Below, one piece after another: positions 1-7,692 of a stretch of 14,771 nucleotides of DNA (positions are counted from its first letter, which is position 1; each line of letters opens with the position of its first letter). The position numbers and the translations under genes are program-made. The stretch spans positions 1 through 14,771 of the forward strand of contig JBDSYA010000093.1 of NCBI GenBank assembly GCA_039925865.1, read 5' to 3'. Source of the stretch: JBDSYA01 sp039925865 (GTDB lineage Bacteria; Bacteroidota; Ignavibacteria; Tepidaquicellales; Tepidaquicellaceae). Under the pieces are notes generated by a model. The model did not search any database, had not been told where the DNA came from, and saw nothing but the letters and a program-made list of their open reading frames with translations.

Positions 1-496
1 ACTTATAATGATGTGGCTCATCGACCAATTTCCATCTCGGATGCACCGGATTAAAATGTATGTAGTTTATTTTTTGTTCAACAACTCTTTGAGTTAACAG
101 TGGAACAGACAACGGATTCCTTTCCCATAATTGGTACTTCCTGTCTTTCGCTCCCACGTACAGTTTATTGTGTATTTCAGTATGATTCAATTTTAAGTCT
201 CTCAATATTGTCTGCGACGTATACTTCAGGGTATCTCTTTGAAAATCTGATTTTTCCAATGACTCATTTATTTTCCAGACTGTATGAAAATAGTTTGGCA
301 TAATTACAAATGCAAAAATCCTAACACGTTTTTCTCTGACTAAAAATTTGAAACTTTCTATAATTACATCTTTGTATTTATCCGGATTTAAGATGTGCTT
401 CCATTCGAGAATTGTTGCGGTGAAAAAAAAAAGTTTTTTATCATAAGTATCGGTTGAATATTCCAGAGACAAATTTAATAATAATCTTAGTCTCAT
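1..496 (-). CDS. REP-associated tyrosine transposase (Y1/IS200-like), 3' end cut off by window edge
   Basis: An open frame read leftward from an ATG at 496-494 runs without a stop to the window edge (165 codons seen; family members are usually about 170-200 aa). The translation carries hallmarks of the Bacteroidota REP-associated/IS200-like transposases: FFFTATILEWKHIL (residues 23-36), FAFVIMPNYFH (61-71), the YQLWERNP block (121-128) and the C-terminal INYIHFNPVHPRW (143-155). These HUH single-strand endonucleases cut and rejoin hairpin-forming DNA. In the family the core motif is normally MPNHxH; here residue 69 is Tyr (codon TAT at 292-290), so the first metal-binding His of the HUH pair is missing. 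One C-to-T change in a CAT codon would explain it. Tyr92 in LKYTSQ is a candidate nucleophile, but I cannot assign it with certainty. The N-terminal 20 residues look unlike the family and the true start is uncertain. The copy is probably inactive or diverged. Confidence 0.82.
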   Translation of the reverse strand, partial: MRLRLLLNLSLEYSTDTYDKKLFFFTATILEWKHILNPDKYKDVIIESFKFLVREKRVRIFAFVIMPNYFHTVWKINESLEKSDFQRDTLKYTSQTILRDLKLNHTEIHNKLYVGAKDRKYQLWERNPLSVPLLTQRVVEQKINYIHFNPVHPRWKLVDEPHHYK

Positions 497-562
497 AACA
501 TATCAATTTTAATTCCGGATGGCTTTAAGAGGGAATGTGAGAATATACTTGATTCGGGTTTT

Positions 563-645
563 GTTGTTGGTGACCAAAAGTTTGCTTGTACTCATTTATA
601 TATATCTTAAAAAGTCTTCACACAAACTTTTGGAACACCAACAAC
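563..645. repeat. Long imperfect inverted repeat (REP-like hairpin) beside the transposase
   Basis: The left arm (563-584, beginning GTTGTTGGTG and ending CCAAAAGTTTG) is almost exactly complementary to the right arm (623-645, CAAACTTTTGG...CACCAACAAC). There is only a small internal mismatch or bulge, around AC against TTC, and a 38-base AT-rich loop. It lies 67 bases upstream of the transposase start. RAYT-type transposases are known to be flanked by REP/BIME hairpins that they recognise, so this may be such a site or an element end. No T-run follows either arm, which argues against a simple terminator. Confidence 0.6.
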
Positions 646-677
646 GGCGGAAACTGCGTTTAAGATCTATTCTTATG

Positions 678-696
678 TTTTATTTGACAAATAAAA
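678..696. promoter_or_regulatory. AT-rich perfect palindrome, possible operator
   Basis: TTTTATTTG-A-CAAATAAAA is a perfect 9-base inverted repeat around one central base, 126 bases before the sensor kinase ATG. It could bind a dimeric regulator or be chance in AT-rich DNA. No protein partner is evident. Confidence 0.25.
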
Positions 697-770
697 ATGA
701 AAAAATAAGTTGATTTGTTTTTTGTTTGCGACACTAAACAAAGTTGAACAAAAACCATTTCTCCTTCCTT

Positions 771-788
771 ATCTCATATATATGAGAT
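771..788. promoter_or_regulatory. 18-bp perfect palindrome upstream of the two-component operon
   Basis: ATCTCATATATATGAGAT is identical to its own reverse complement and ends 33 bases before the kinase ATG at 822, a position suited to an operator or a leader hairpin. An autoregulatory site for the response regulator encoded at 3915-4535 is possible but not shown. Confidence 0.35.
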
Positions 789-821
789 TGTTTTATATAG
801 TTGATATTAATAACTTTCGTT

Positions 822-3800
822 ATGAATATTATTTTAAAAATATTTCTTACCTCTTCCATTTTACTCTCACTATTTCAAACTTCACGTTCTCAAAATAATT
901 TAAATGTAGAGCATCTGTCTCTTGAACAAGGGGTTTCTAACAATCTGATTTTCACTATAATACAGGATAGTAAAGGTTTTATCTGGTTTGGAACAATGTT
1001 TGGACTTGTGAGATATGACGGGGTCAAATATAAAACATTTCGTTACGATGCTCTTAATCCCAATTCGCTGTCTAATGACGATATTATTTCCCTCTGCGAA
1101 GATACAAATGGAAATCTCTGGATAGGTACTTATAATGGAGGCTTAAATAAATATGACAGGCAAAATGAAATTTTCATCAGATATTTAAATGATCCTTACA
1201 ATAAAAATAGTATCAGTAGTAATTATGTGTGGGAAATTTTTCAGGATAGCAAAGGCATAATGTGGTTTGGAACCGGTGACGGCGGGCTTAATCGATTTGA
1301 GAATAATAAATTCACAATTTATAAAACTGATACTCTGAAAGAGGGAAGCATAAGCGGAAATAATGTCAGAAGTATTGCAGAAGATAATGATGGTAATTTA
1401 TGGATTGGAACGATAGGCGGAGGTTTAAATTTATTTGACAGGGTAAAAGAAACTTTTTTAAGTTTTAAACACGATTCTTTAAATAAAAAAAGTATAAATG
1501 GTAATTCAATAACTTCAATCTTGCCGGATGAAAACGGTATCATATGGGTATCTACAGGCCGCGGACTAAATAAATTTGATAAAAACAAAAAAGAATTCCT
1601 GAGATATGAAAGTGATTCTACAAATCCATCCGCCCTGAAAAACAATTATATTTTCTCTCTTGAAAAAGAGAATTCGAATCATCTTCTCATAGGAACACAA
1701 AATGGTTTAAGCAGATTTGATAAGTCATCTGATAAATTTGAACAGATCCTTATTTATCCCGAAAGAAAATCACAGGGCAGCGTGCTTGCCTTTACAAAAG
1801 ACAGGTCAGGAGTATTGTGGATCAGTACTTATCTTGAAGGCTTGCATAAGATTTACGAATCCCCTGAAAAATTTAAAAACTTCCTGCCAGGAAATAATGT
1901 AAAGAGTATTCTTGAAAGCAAATCAGGATTGATTTACGCAGGTACAACAAACGGGCTTGAGCTCATTGATAAAAATGGAAATAATATTAACACTTATCTT
2001 TTTGAAAATAAAAATCCCAATAGTTTAAGCAACAATGAAGTAAACTCAATTACAGAAGACCCTGAAGGTCGGATATGGATCGGTACAAATGATGGCCTGA
2101 ATAAATTTGATCCCGTTACAAAAAAGTTTAAAAGATTTTACAATAACCCGGAAGATAGTAATTCATTAAGCGGCAGCACTATTCTTAAAGTTTATGCCGA
2201 CAAGTCAGGTACATTATGGGCAGGGACCGGGAATGGGCTGGACATGCTTGATAAAAATTCCGGAAATTTCACTCATTACAAACATGATGAAAATGATCCA
2301 AACAGCTTAAGTGAAAATACAGTCTTATCAATTTATGAAGATGCCGAGCATCAGCTTTGGATTGGCACATACACAGGATTGAATAAATTTAATAAGACAA
2401 CCGGACAATTTAAAATTTTCAGGCAGGATCCGGCTAATCCAAAAACTATCAGCAGCAATTATGTTTTTTCATTCTGTGAAGATAAGAGCGGAAATTTTTG
2501 GATCGGAACCGGGGGTGGATTGAATATTTTTGACAGAAAATCTGAAACATTTTTTAGTTATAATGAAAGAGACGGTCTTTCAAACAGTGTGATAGCGGGC
2601 ATTGTAGAAGGAAACGAAGGATATTTATGGCTTAGTACATTTAAAGGAATTTCCCGTTTTGATGTTGGGAAAAATTTGTTTAAAAATTATTTTGCCGATG
2701 ACGGGCTGCAAAGTAATTTGTTTAATACCGGATCATATTGCAAAATGACAAACGGTAAAATTGTTTTTGGAGGAATTAACGGCTATGACATCATCGATCC
2801 AAATATGATTGAAAATAAACTTGTTGCCCCCGTAATTCTTACTTCATTTACAAAATATGACGGTAACAGAAAAACTGAATCCGATATTTCATCATCAAAA
2901 GAAATCGAATTAAAATATAATGAAAATGTGATCAGCCTGAGTTATGCATCACTTGATTATACAAAACCAAAACGTATCAAGTATGCCTATATGCTCGAAG
3001 GGTTTGACAAAGACTGGATTCAAAATGAAAACAGTAATGAAGTTATTTATACAAATCTTGATCCGGGAAAATATATTTTTAAAGTTAAGGCAACTAATTC
3101 AGAAGGAGTATGGAACGAGCAGCCCGCCTCAATAAATATTAAAATTAATCCACCGTTTTGGAATACATGGTGGTTTTATATTCTTTTGATAATTGCAGCA
3201 GCAGGTTTAATTATCATTGTTCAAAATTTAAGAGTTAGGAACAGGGTCAGGAATTTAATTAAACTTGAAAAAATAAAAGAGAAGGAAAGAGAGTTCATGC
3301 GTGAACAGGCATCGAGAGATTATCATGATGAACTCGGGCATAAGTTGACCCGAATATCTATGTACAGCCGCCGCATAAACAAAAAGCTTAGACCAACGGC
3401 GAACGGACTTACACAGGATCTCAACAGCATTATCGAAACTTCCAACAGTCTTCAGAGTGGTGCTAAAGATTTGATATGGGCAATGAACCCGCAGGAAGAT
3501 TCGTTATATGATTTTGCGGTGAGGCTCAGAGATTTCGGTAATGAACTTTTTGAAAATACCGGAATGCAATTTTATACTGAAGAAATAAATGACGAGTTAA
3601 GAAATATCGTACTATCTATGAACAGCAAGCGTCACTTGATATACATTTTCAAAGAAGGTATGAATAATATTTTAAAATATGCGGGCTGTAAAAATGTGAA
3701 TTTAAAATTCACGCTTTATGATGACGATATTGAAATATTGCTGTCAGATGATGGAGTTGGATTTGACATAGATAACTGCCCTAAAGGTTACGGGCTTAAG

Positions 3801-3914
3801 AATATTTTCTCACGGGCAAAGCAGATCAATATTAATGTAAATATTTATAGTGAACAAACTGTAGGAACAAAGATCAGGCTCAAGACAACTATCTCAAATT
3901 TAGTAACTGTTTAA
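822..3914 (+). CDS. Two-component-regulator-propeller sensor histidine kinase
   Basis: This 1030-residue sensor kinase has a signal peptide (about 1-24, MNIILKIFLTSSILLSLF), followed by 14 propeller repeats, each ending in a motif like WIGTxxGLNKFD, up to about residue 660. They probably form two seven-bladed periplasmic propellers. A Y_Y_Y (triple-tyrosine) domain follows at about 690-776 and one membrane helix at about 782-802 (WWFYILLIIAAAGLIIIV). The cytoplasmic part is a HisKA_3-type kinase. The phospho-acceptor His835 lies in YHDELGHKLT, the N box is near Asn948-Asn949, G1 is DDGVGF (976-981) and G2 is GYGLKN (about 990-995). There is no fused receiver domain, unlike the hybrid HTCS proteins of Bacteroides. 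The ATG at 822 is preferred because it begins the signal peptide; a TTG at 801 would add seven residues. The response regulator gene follows with no gap, so the two are surely co-expressed. The ligand is unknown. Confidence 0.92.
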   Translation: MNIILKIFLTSSILLSLFQTSRSQNNLNVEHLSLEQGVSNNLIFTIIQDSKGFIWFGTMFGLVRYDGVKYKTFRYDALNPNSLSNDDIISLCEDTNGNLWIGTYNGGLNKYDRQNEIFIRYLNDPYNKNSISSNYVWEIFQDSKGIMWFGTGDGGLNRFENNKFTIYKTDTLKEGSISGNNVRSIAEDNDGNLWIGTIGGGLNLFDRVKETFLSFKHDSLNKKSINGNSITSILPDENGIIWVSTGRGLNKFDKNKKEFLRYESDSTNPSALKNNYIFSLEKENSNHLLIGTQNGLSRFDKSSDKFEQILIYPERKSQGSVLAFTKDRSGVLWISTYLEGLHKIYESPEKFKNFLPGNNVKSILESKSGLIYAGTTNGLELIDKNGNNINTYLFENKNPNSLSNNEVNSITEDPEGRIWIGTNDGLNKFDPVTKKFKRFYNNPEDSNSLSGSTILKVYADKSGTLWAGTGNGLDMLDKNSGNFTHYKHDENDPNSLSENTVLSIYEDAEHQLWIGTYTGLNKFNKTTGQFKIFRQDPANPKTISSNYVFSFCEDKSGNFWIGTGGGLNIFDRKSETFFSYNERDGLSNSVIAGIVEGNEGYLWLSTFKGISRFDVGKNLFKNYFADDGLQSNLFNTGSYCKMTNGKIVFGGINGYDIIDPNMIENKLVAPVILTSFTKYDGNRKTESDISSSKEIELKYNENVISLSYASLDYTKPKRIKYAYMLEGFDKDWIQNENSNEVIYTNLDPGKYIFKVKATNSEGVWNEQPASINIKINPPFWNTWWFYILLIIAAAGLIIIVQNLRVRNRVRNLIKLEKIKEKEREFMREQASRDYHDELGHKLTRISMYSRRINKKLRPTANGLTQDLNSIIETSNSLQSGAKDLIWAMNPQEDSLYDFAVRLRDFGNELFENTGMQFYTEEINDELRNIVLSMNSKRHLIYIFKEGMNNILKYAGCKNVNLKFTLYDDDIEILLSDDGVGFDIDNCPKGYGLKNIFSRAKQININVNIYSEQTVGTKIRLKTTISNLVTV

Positions 3915-4535
3915 ATGATCAATGTCTCAATTGTAGAAGACGATAAACTTATTCGTGAAGCGCTTAAAGATCTTATTAATGAAGCCGAAGGCTTCAAATG
4001 CATAGGTTCATACGGGGATTGCGAAAGTGCGATCGCGGACCTGAGTAAAAATAGGCCCGATGTGATAATGATGGATATTCAGCTTCCCGGTATATCAGGC
4101 ATTGAAGGTGTCAAAAAGATCAAAGACACATATCCTAAGATCGATGCGATCATGCTCACTGTTCATGAAGATCTTTCGCTTGTCTTCCAGGCACTGACTG
4201 CCGGCGCTTGCGGCTATCTTGATAAAAGTGCTTCCGATGAAAAGATAATTGATTCCATCAAAGAGATTTACGACGGCGGCGCTCCGATGTCTTACAAGAT
4301 CGCAAAGCTAGTCGTTTCGTCATTTCAAAAGAAAACCGAAACAACACTTACTCAAAGAGAATTTGACGTTCTCGATCAGCTCTGCAAAGGACATTCATAC
4401 AAAGAAATTGCATACAAACTTTTCATTACTGTTGGCACTGTCCGGCATCACATCAAAAATATTTATTACAAGCTTCATGTTCATTCCAAGTCTGAAGCTG
4501 TTGCGAAGGCTCTTAAAGAGAGAATAGTCAGCTAA
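3915..4535 (+). CDS. NarL/FixJ-family response regulator (receiver + LuxR-type HTH)
   Basis: This 206-residue protein has an N-terminal receiver domain (1 to about 120). The acidic pair is Asp9-Asp10, the phospho-acceptor is Asp54 in MMDIQLPG, the switch residue is Thr82 and the conserved lysine is Lys104 in YLDKSAS. A short linker leads to a LuxR/GerE helix-turn-helix at about 140-205 (LTQREFDVL ... SYKEIAYKLFITVGTVRHHI), which would bind promoter DNA as a dimer. The ATG follows the kinase TAA directly (TAAATG), an arrangement that suggests translational coupling. HisKA_3 kinases typically pair with regulators of exactly this class, so it is the cognate partner. All catalytic residues are present. 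Target genes cannot be read from the sequence. Confidence 0.95.
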   Translation: MINVSIVEDDKLIREALKDLINEAEGFKCIGSYGDCESAIADLSKNRPDVIMMDIQLPGISGIEGVKKIKDTYPKIDAIMLTVHEDLSLVFQALTAGACGYLDKSASDEKIIDSIKEIYDGGAPMSYKIAKLVVSSFQKKTETTLTQREFDVLDQLCKGHSYKEIAYKLFITVGTVRHHIKNIYYKLHVHSKSEAVAKALKERIVS

Positions 4536-4594
4536 TCTGTTTTCATACTTTTAAATTTATTTCCCGCATCTCACTTTTAAGATTTATTGTAAAA

Positions 4595-4620
4595 CATCTT
4601 AATTCATCTTATTCATCTTA
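4595..4620. repeat. Three short direct repeats (CATCTTA)
   Basis: CATCTTA occurs at 4595, 4605 and 4614, separated by ATT and TT, in the gap after the response regulator gene. The spacing of about one helical turn would suit a regulator bound side by side, but the motif is short and AT-rich. A 9-base inverted repeat (TGTAAAACA near 4588 with TGTTTTACA ending at 4658) brackets it. Confidence 0.2.
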
Positions 4621-4721
4621 TTAGATTACTTCATGTTTTCAATGTTTTTTGTTTTACAGTGTATAATTATATTGTTAGCGGTAATTGTAAGACCAACCTC
4701 AACCAAAAAAATTGTAAAATA

Positions 4722-5204
4722 ATGATAAACTATAGAATCACATTAGTCAAAACAGAGCAAGATGATTTAAACTCATTTTTTCAATTTCAACTTGATAAAG
4801 AGGCAAATTATCTGGCAGCTTTTACATCTAAAAACCCAAACGACAAAGATGCTTTCATTAAGAAGTATTCAAAGCATTTAACTGACCCGACAATAAATAT
4901 GCAGACTATAAAAGTAAATGATGAAATAGCAGGTAGTATTGCAAAGTTTGTAATGGAAAATGAAGCTGGAATTACTTATTGGATAGACAGAAAATTTTGG
5001 GGGCAAGGAATTGCTACAACTGCACTTAAAGATTTTTTGAAACTTGTACAAATCAGACCTATCTATGGCCATGTTGCATTTGATAATTATGGTTCACAAA
5101 AAGTTTTAGAGAAATGCGGTTTTCAGAAGATAGGAAAGGATAAAGGATTTGCTAATGCACGACAAACAGAAATTGAAGAATTTATTTATAAACTTTCCGA
5201 ATAA
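4722..5204 (+). CDS. GNAT-family N-acetyltransferase (RimJ/RimL-like)
   Basis: The predicted protein has 160 residues, normal for a single-domain GNAT enzyme that transfers an acetyl group from acetyl-CoA to an amine. Motif A, the acetyl-CoA pyrophosphate loop, is RKFWGQGIATTAL (90-102). Motif B is FDNYGSQKVLEKCGFQKIG (120-138), typical of the Acetyltransf_3/RimJ-like branch. The ATG at 4722 gives a start MINYRITLVK that fits the family; an upstream GTG at 4659 would add 21 residues with no GNAT character. There is no strong Shine-Dalgarno sequence. The gene stands apart from its neighbours (186 bases upstream, 82 downstream) and looks like an accessory gene. The substrate (small amine, antibiotic or protein N-terminus) is not predictable here. 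Confidence 0.9.
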   Translation: MINYRITLVKTEQDDLNSFFQFQLDKEANYLAAFTSKNPNDKDAFIKKYSKHLTDPTINMQTIKVNDEIAGSIAKFVMENEAGITYWIDRKFWGQGIATTALKDFLKLVQIRPIYGHVAFDNYGSQKVLEKCGFQKIGKDKGFANARQTEIEEFIYKLSE

Positions 5205-5286
5205 AAATTATATGGCTGTTTATTGCCTGGTTATAACAACTTGAAACAGTCTTCAGACTCTGTAAGCTTAAATTAACTCACAAGAA

Positions 5287-5673
5287 ATGAAAGTCACTAT
5301 AGAAACTTTAAAACAAATCCTTGAGGCATTCAACAGACATGACCTTGATGCGATAATGAAATTCTTCTCCGATGATTGCTCATTTGATTTTCCAAAGGGA
5401 CCTGAACCATGGGGCCAACGCTTCATCGGAAAGGTGCAGGTGAGGCAAGCGCTCGCAGGCCGCTTCAAAGGAATTCCTGATGTTCACTATGGTGAAGACC
5501 GGCATTGGATTTCAGCCGATGAAAGTATGGGAGTATCAGAGTGGACACTTACCGGAACTACAACTTCCGGCGTCAGTGTGAATGTGAGAGGTTGTGATCT
5601 TTGGGAGTTTAGTAATGGCAAAGTCACCCGAAAAAATTCTTTTTGGAAAATAGTTGAACCACCAACGAAATGA
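5287..5673 (+). CDS. SnoaL-like / NTF2-like domain protein
   Basis: This 128-residue protein is a small NTF2-fold family member. The helix ILEAFNRHDLDAIMKFFSDDC (11-31) followed by a FxFPKGPEPWGQRFIGK loop and the C-terminal strands (VSEWTLTGTT, VRGCDLWEFSNGKVTRKNSFW) match the SnoaL-like polyketide-cyclase-type or ketosteroid-isomerase-like group, which bind small hydrophobic ligands. Its length is typical. No signal peptide is present, so it is cytoplasmic. The coding sequence looks richer in G+C than the preceding GNAT gene, which may reflect separate origins. The real substrate and any enzymatic activity are unknown; many members of this fold are uncharacterised. Confidence 0.8.
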   Translation: MKVTIETLKQILEAFNRHDLDAIMKFFSDDCSFDFPKGPEPWGQRFIGKVQVRQALAGRFKGIPDVHYGEDRHWISADESMGVSEWTLTGTTTSGVSVNVRGCDLWEFSNGKVTRKNSFWKIVEPPTK

Positions 5674-5797
5674 TCAGAGAACAATTGACAGAGTTTGTAA
5701 CGACCTTATACTAAAGATGCGTGAATGAAATAAGGCTAAAACTTTCCTCCCCTCAAAACCATATACTTGTGAGATACCTTTAGCCACAATACTTCCT

Positions 5798-5824
5798 TAG
5801 TTTTGTATAACTTAAACTAAGGAG
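5798..5824 (+). promoter_or_regulatory. Possible TAnnTTTG -7 box and Shine-Dalgarno for the FG-GAP gene
   Basis: TAGTTTTG (5798-5805) fits the Bacteroidota -7 consensus TAnnTTTG, but no TTTG -33 box sits at the expected distance. AAGGAG at 5819-5824, five bases before the ATG at 5830, is a good ribosome-binding site and fixes that start. Confidence 0.35.
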
Positions 5825-5829
5825 ACAGC

Positions 5830-7650
5830 ATGTTCCAATTTAAAACTTTCCAAAAATCCTCGATAAAATTTTTCATTATTTTCATAGCAGGGATGATCAT
5901 CTCTTCAAATCTTTCTGCGCAGAGCTTTGTAAAAATTACCGATACAAATAATCCTATTGTAACTGACGCGCTGACAGGAAATTATATCGGCTGCAGCTGG
6001 ATCGATATTGATAATGACAAAAAGCTTGATCTCTTCGTCAGCAGAAAAGCAATTTACAAAAATCTCGGCGGCGGGAATTTCATGAAACTCGAAACTGCAA
6101 TGGGAAGTCAAACACCTAATCTCGGCAACTCGTGGGCTGACTACAACAACGACGGGCTGATTGACTGCTATGTAGTTTCAACAAGCGGACCGAATTCTTT
6201 TTTATATAAAAATGATGGCAGCGGGTTAATGAGTAAAATAGTGGCGGGCGAAATAGGTGATTCAAATTATAATACAGGCTGGGGTTGTTCTTGGGCGGAC
6301 TTTAATAACGACGGCTATGCGGATCTGTTTATAACTGCGGCCAATACTTTTGGTGTAGTGACACATCCAAACAGATTTTATCTGAATAATGGTAATGGAT
6401 CATTCAGCAGATTAAATTTTCCAGGACTAACTGACACACTCGCACCTTTCACAATTCCAATATGGTCAGACTATGATCAGGACGGCGATGTAGACCTGTT
6501 CATTGGTGTAGGTCCGGGCGGTAGTCCTTCACCGGATTACATTTACAAAAATACTTTTATTGAAACAGGAACCGCAAATCTTGTAAGATTAAACCTTCCG
6601 CCGCTTACTACTGATGATCACGATGGTCAGAACTGGAATTTAATTGATTATGATAATGACGGTGATCTCGATGCGTTTATCACAAATTATTCAAGTGTTC
6701 CAAATATGCTCTACCGAAATAATAACGGAACATACGAAAGAATGACTGAAGCGCAGGTTGGAACAATTGTTTCTGACGCAGGTCAGTATCTTGCAAATCT
6801 CTGGACTGATTTTGATAACGATGGTGATCTTGATTGTTTTGTAACCCGTGAAGTTAATCAGGCTGCAAAATATTATAATAACAATGGCAACGGAACATTT
6901 ACAAGGATCGATACAACTTCAGTTGTGCTCACCGCCGGTGGAAATTACGGAGCAACTGCAGGAGATTTTGATAATAACGGTTCAGTTGATCTATATGTTT
7001 CCGGTACAACAAATTCAAAAGGCTTATACAGAAATGATCTGACCAATGGAAACAAATGGGTAAATTTAAAATGCATAGGTTCAGGACCCGTTAGCGGCCG
7101 TTCAAACAAATCTGCATTAGGAACAAGAGTCAAAGCAAAGGCAACGATCAACGGTGTTCCGACATGGCAGCTTCGTGAAATTAATTCACAGAATTCTTTT
7201 AATTCAATGAATATGCTTAATGTTCATTTTGGTTTTGGCAATGCAACAGTACTAGATTCACTTGTAATAATTTGGCCGAGAGGACTTCGGGAAACATTCA
7301 CCAATGTTGCATTGAATAATTTTTATGATGCAACCGAAGGTGTTGGCATTATTTCCGGAATTCAGAATGTTACAAACACAGTGCCCGGTCAGTTCACTCT
7401 CAACCAGAATTATCCAAATCCTTTTAATCCAACAACTAATATCAGTTACAGTTTATCTGTCAGCAATTTTATTTCATTAAAAGTTTATAGTATCTCAGGA
7501 AAAGAAATAGTAACATTGGTCAGTCAAAAACAACCTGCGGGAAATTATGAAATTTCTTTTGATGCTGAGGGTGTATCAAGCGGAATATATTTTTATAAGC
7601 TTTCTGCAGGAAGTTATTCTGAAACTAAAAGAATGACACTCCTAAAGTAA
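5830..7650 (+). CDS. Secreted FG-GAP/VCBS repeat protein with ASPIC/UnbV and T9SS sorting domain
   Basis: This 606-residue exported protein has a signal peptide (about 1-31, hydrophobic core IKFFIIFIAGMIISS, ending SAQS). Seven FG-GAP/VCBS repeats follow, each with a calcium-binding-like acidic loop, for example DIDNDKKLD, DYNNDGLID, DFNNDGYAD, DYDQDGDVD, DYDNDGDLD, DFDNDGDLD and DFDNNGSVD. This predicts one seven-bladed propeller. An ASPIC/UnbV domain lies at about 405-508 (KWVNLKCIG ... LDSLVIIWPRGLRETF), giving the CRTAC1-like layout. Residues 525-606 form a type A T9SS sorting domain (NQNYPNPFNPTTNISYSL ... GIYFYKLSAG ... KRMTLLK), so the protein is probably taken to the outer membrane or released after C-terminal cleavage. 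A strong Shine-Dalgarno sequence supports the start. The next gene begins 42 bases on and may be co-transcribed. The biological role is unknown. Confidence 0.92.
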   Translation: MFQFKTFQKSSIKFFIIFIAGMIISSNLSAQSFVKITDTNNPIVTDALTGNYIGCSWIDIDNDKKLDLFVSRKAIYKNLGGGNFMKLETAMGSQTPNLGNSWADYNNDGLIDCYVVSTSGPNSFLYKNDGSGLMSKIVAGEIGDSNYNTGWGCSWADFNNDGYADLFITAANTFGVVTHPNRFYLNNGNGSFSRLNFPGLTDTLAPFTIPIWSDYDQDGDVDLFIGVGPGGSPSPDYIYKNTFIETGTANLVRLNLPPLTTDDHDGQNWNLIDYDNDGDLDAFITNYSSVPNMLYRNNNGTYERMTEAQVGTIVSDAGQYLANLWTDFDNDGDLDCFVTREVNQAAKYYNNNGNGTFTRIDTTSVVLTAGGNYGATAGDFDNNGSVDLYVSGTTNSKGLYRNDLTNGNKWVNLKCIGSGPVSGRSNKSALGTRVKAKATINGVPTWQLREINSQNSFNSMNMLNVHFGFGNATVLDSLVIIWPRGLRETFTNVALNNFYDATEGVGIISGIQNVTNTVPGQFTLNQNYPNPFNPTTNISYSLSVSNFISLKVYSISGKEIVTLVSQKQPAGNYEISFDAEGVSSGIYFYKLSAGSYSETKRMTLLK

Positions 7651-7692
7651 CATTGATAAATAAGGTCACGTAGTATAAAATAAAATTTTAAA

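Larger units (their letters stand above)
497..821. other. Intergenic stretch with several inverted repeats, no gene seen
   Basis: These 325 bases separate the divergently transcribed transposase and sensor kinase genes. I see no supported coding sequence: the open frames here are short, AT-rich and lack recognisable motifs. The region holds a long imperfect hairpin (563-645), a perfect AT-rich palindrome (678-696), a small TTGTTT/AAACAA inverted repeat (722-727 with 736-741) and a second perfect palindrome (771-788). No good match to the Bacteroidota TTTG/TAnnTTTG promoter was found upstream of the kinase gene. Confidence 0.6.

Noticed and set aside
100..303. 67-codon plus-strand open frame
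   Set aside because: It lies antisense to the transposase, whose minus-strand frame shows clear family motifs.
519..713. 64-codon plus-strand open frame
   Set aside because: It spans the long hairpin and an AT-rich palindrome, has a low-complexity composition and shows no recognisable motif.
801..821. TTG start for the sensor kinase
   Set aside because: It adds seven residues before a good signal peptide that begins at the ATG at 822.
4659..4721. GTG start for the GNAT gene
   Set aside because: The extra 21 residues do not look like GNAT sequence and overlap an apparent intergenic palindrome; the ATG at 4722 fits the family.
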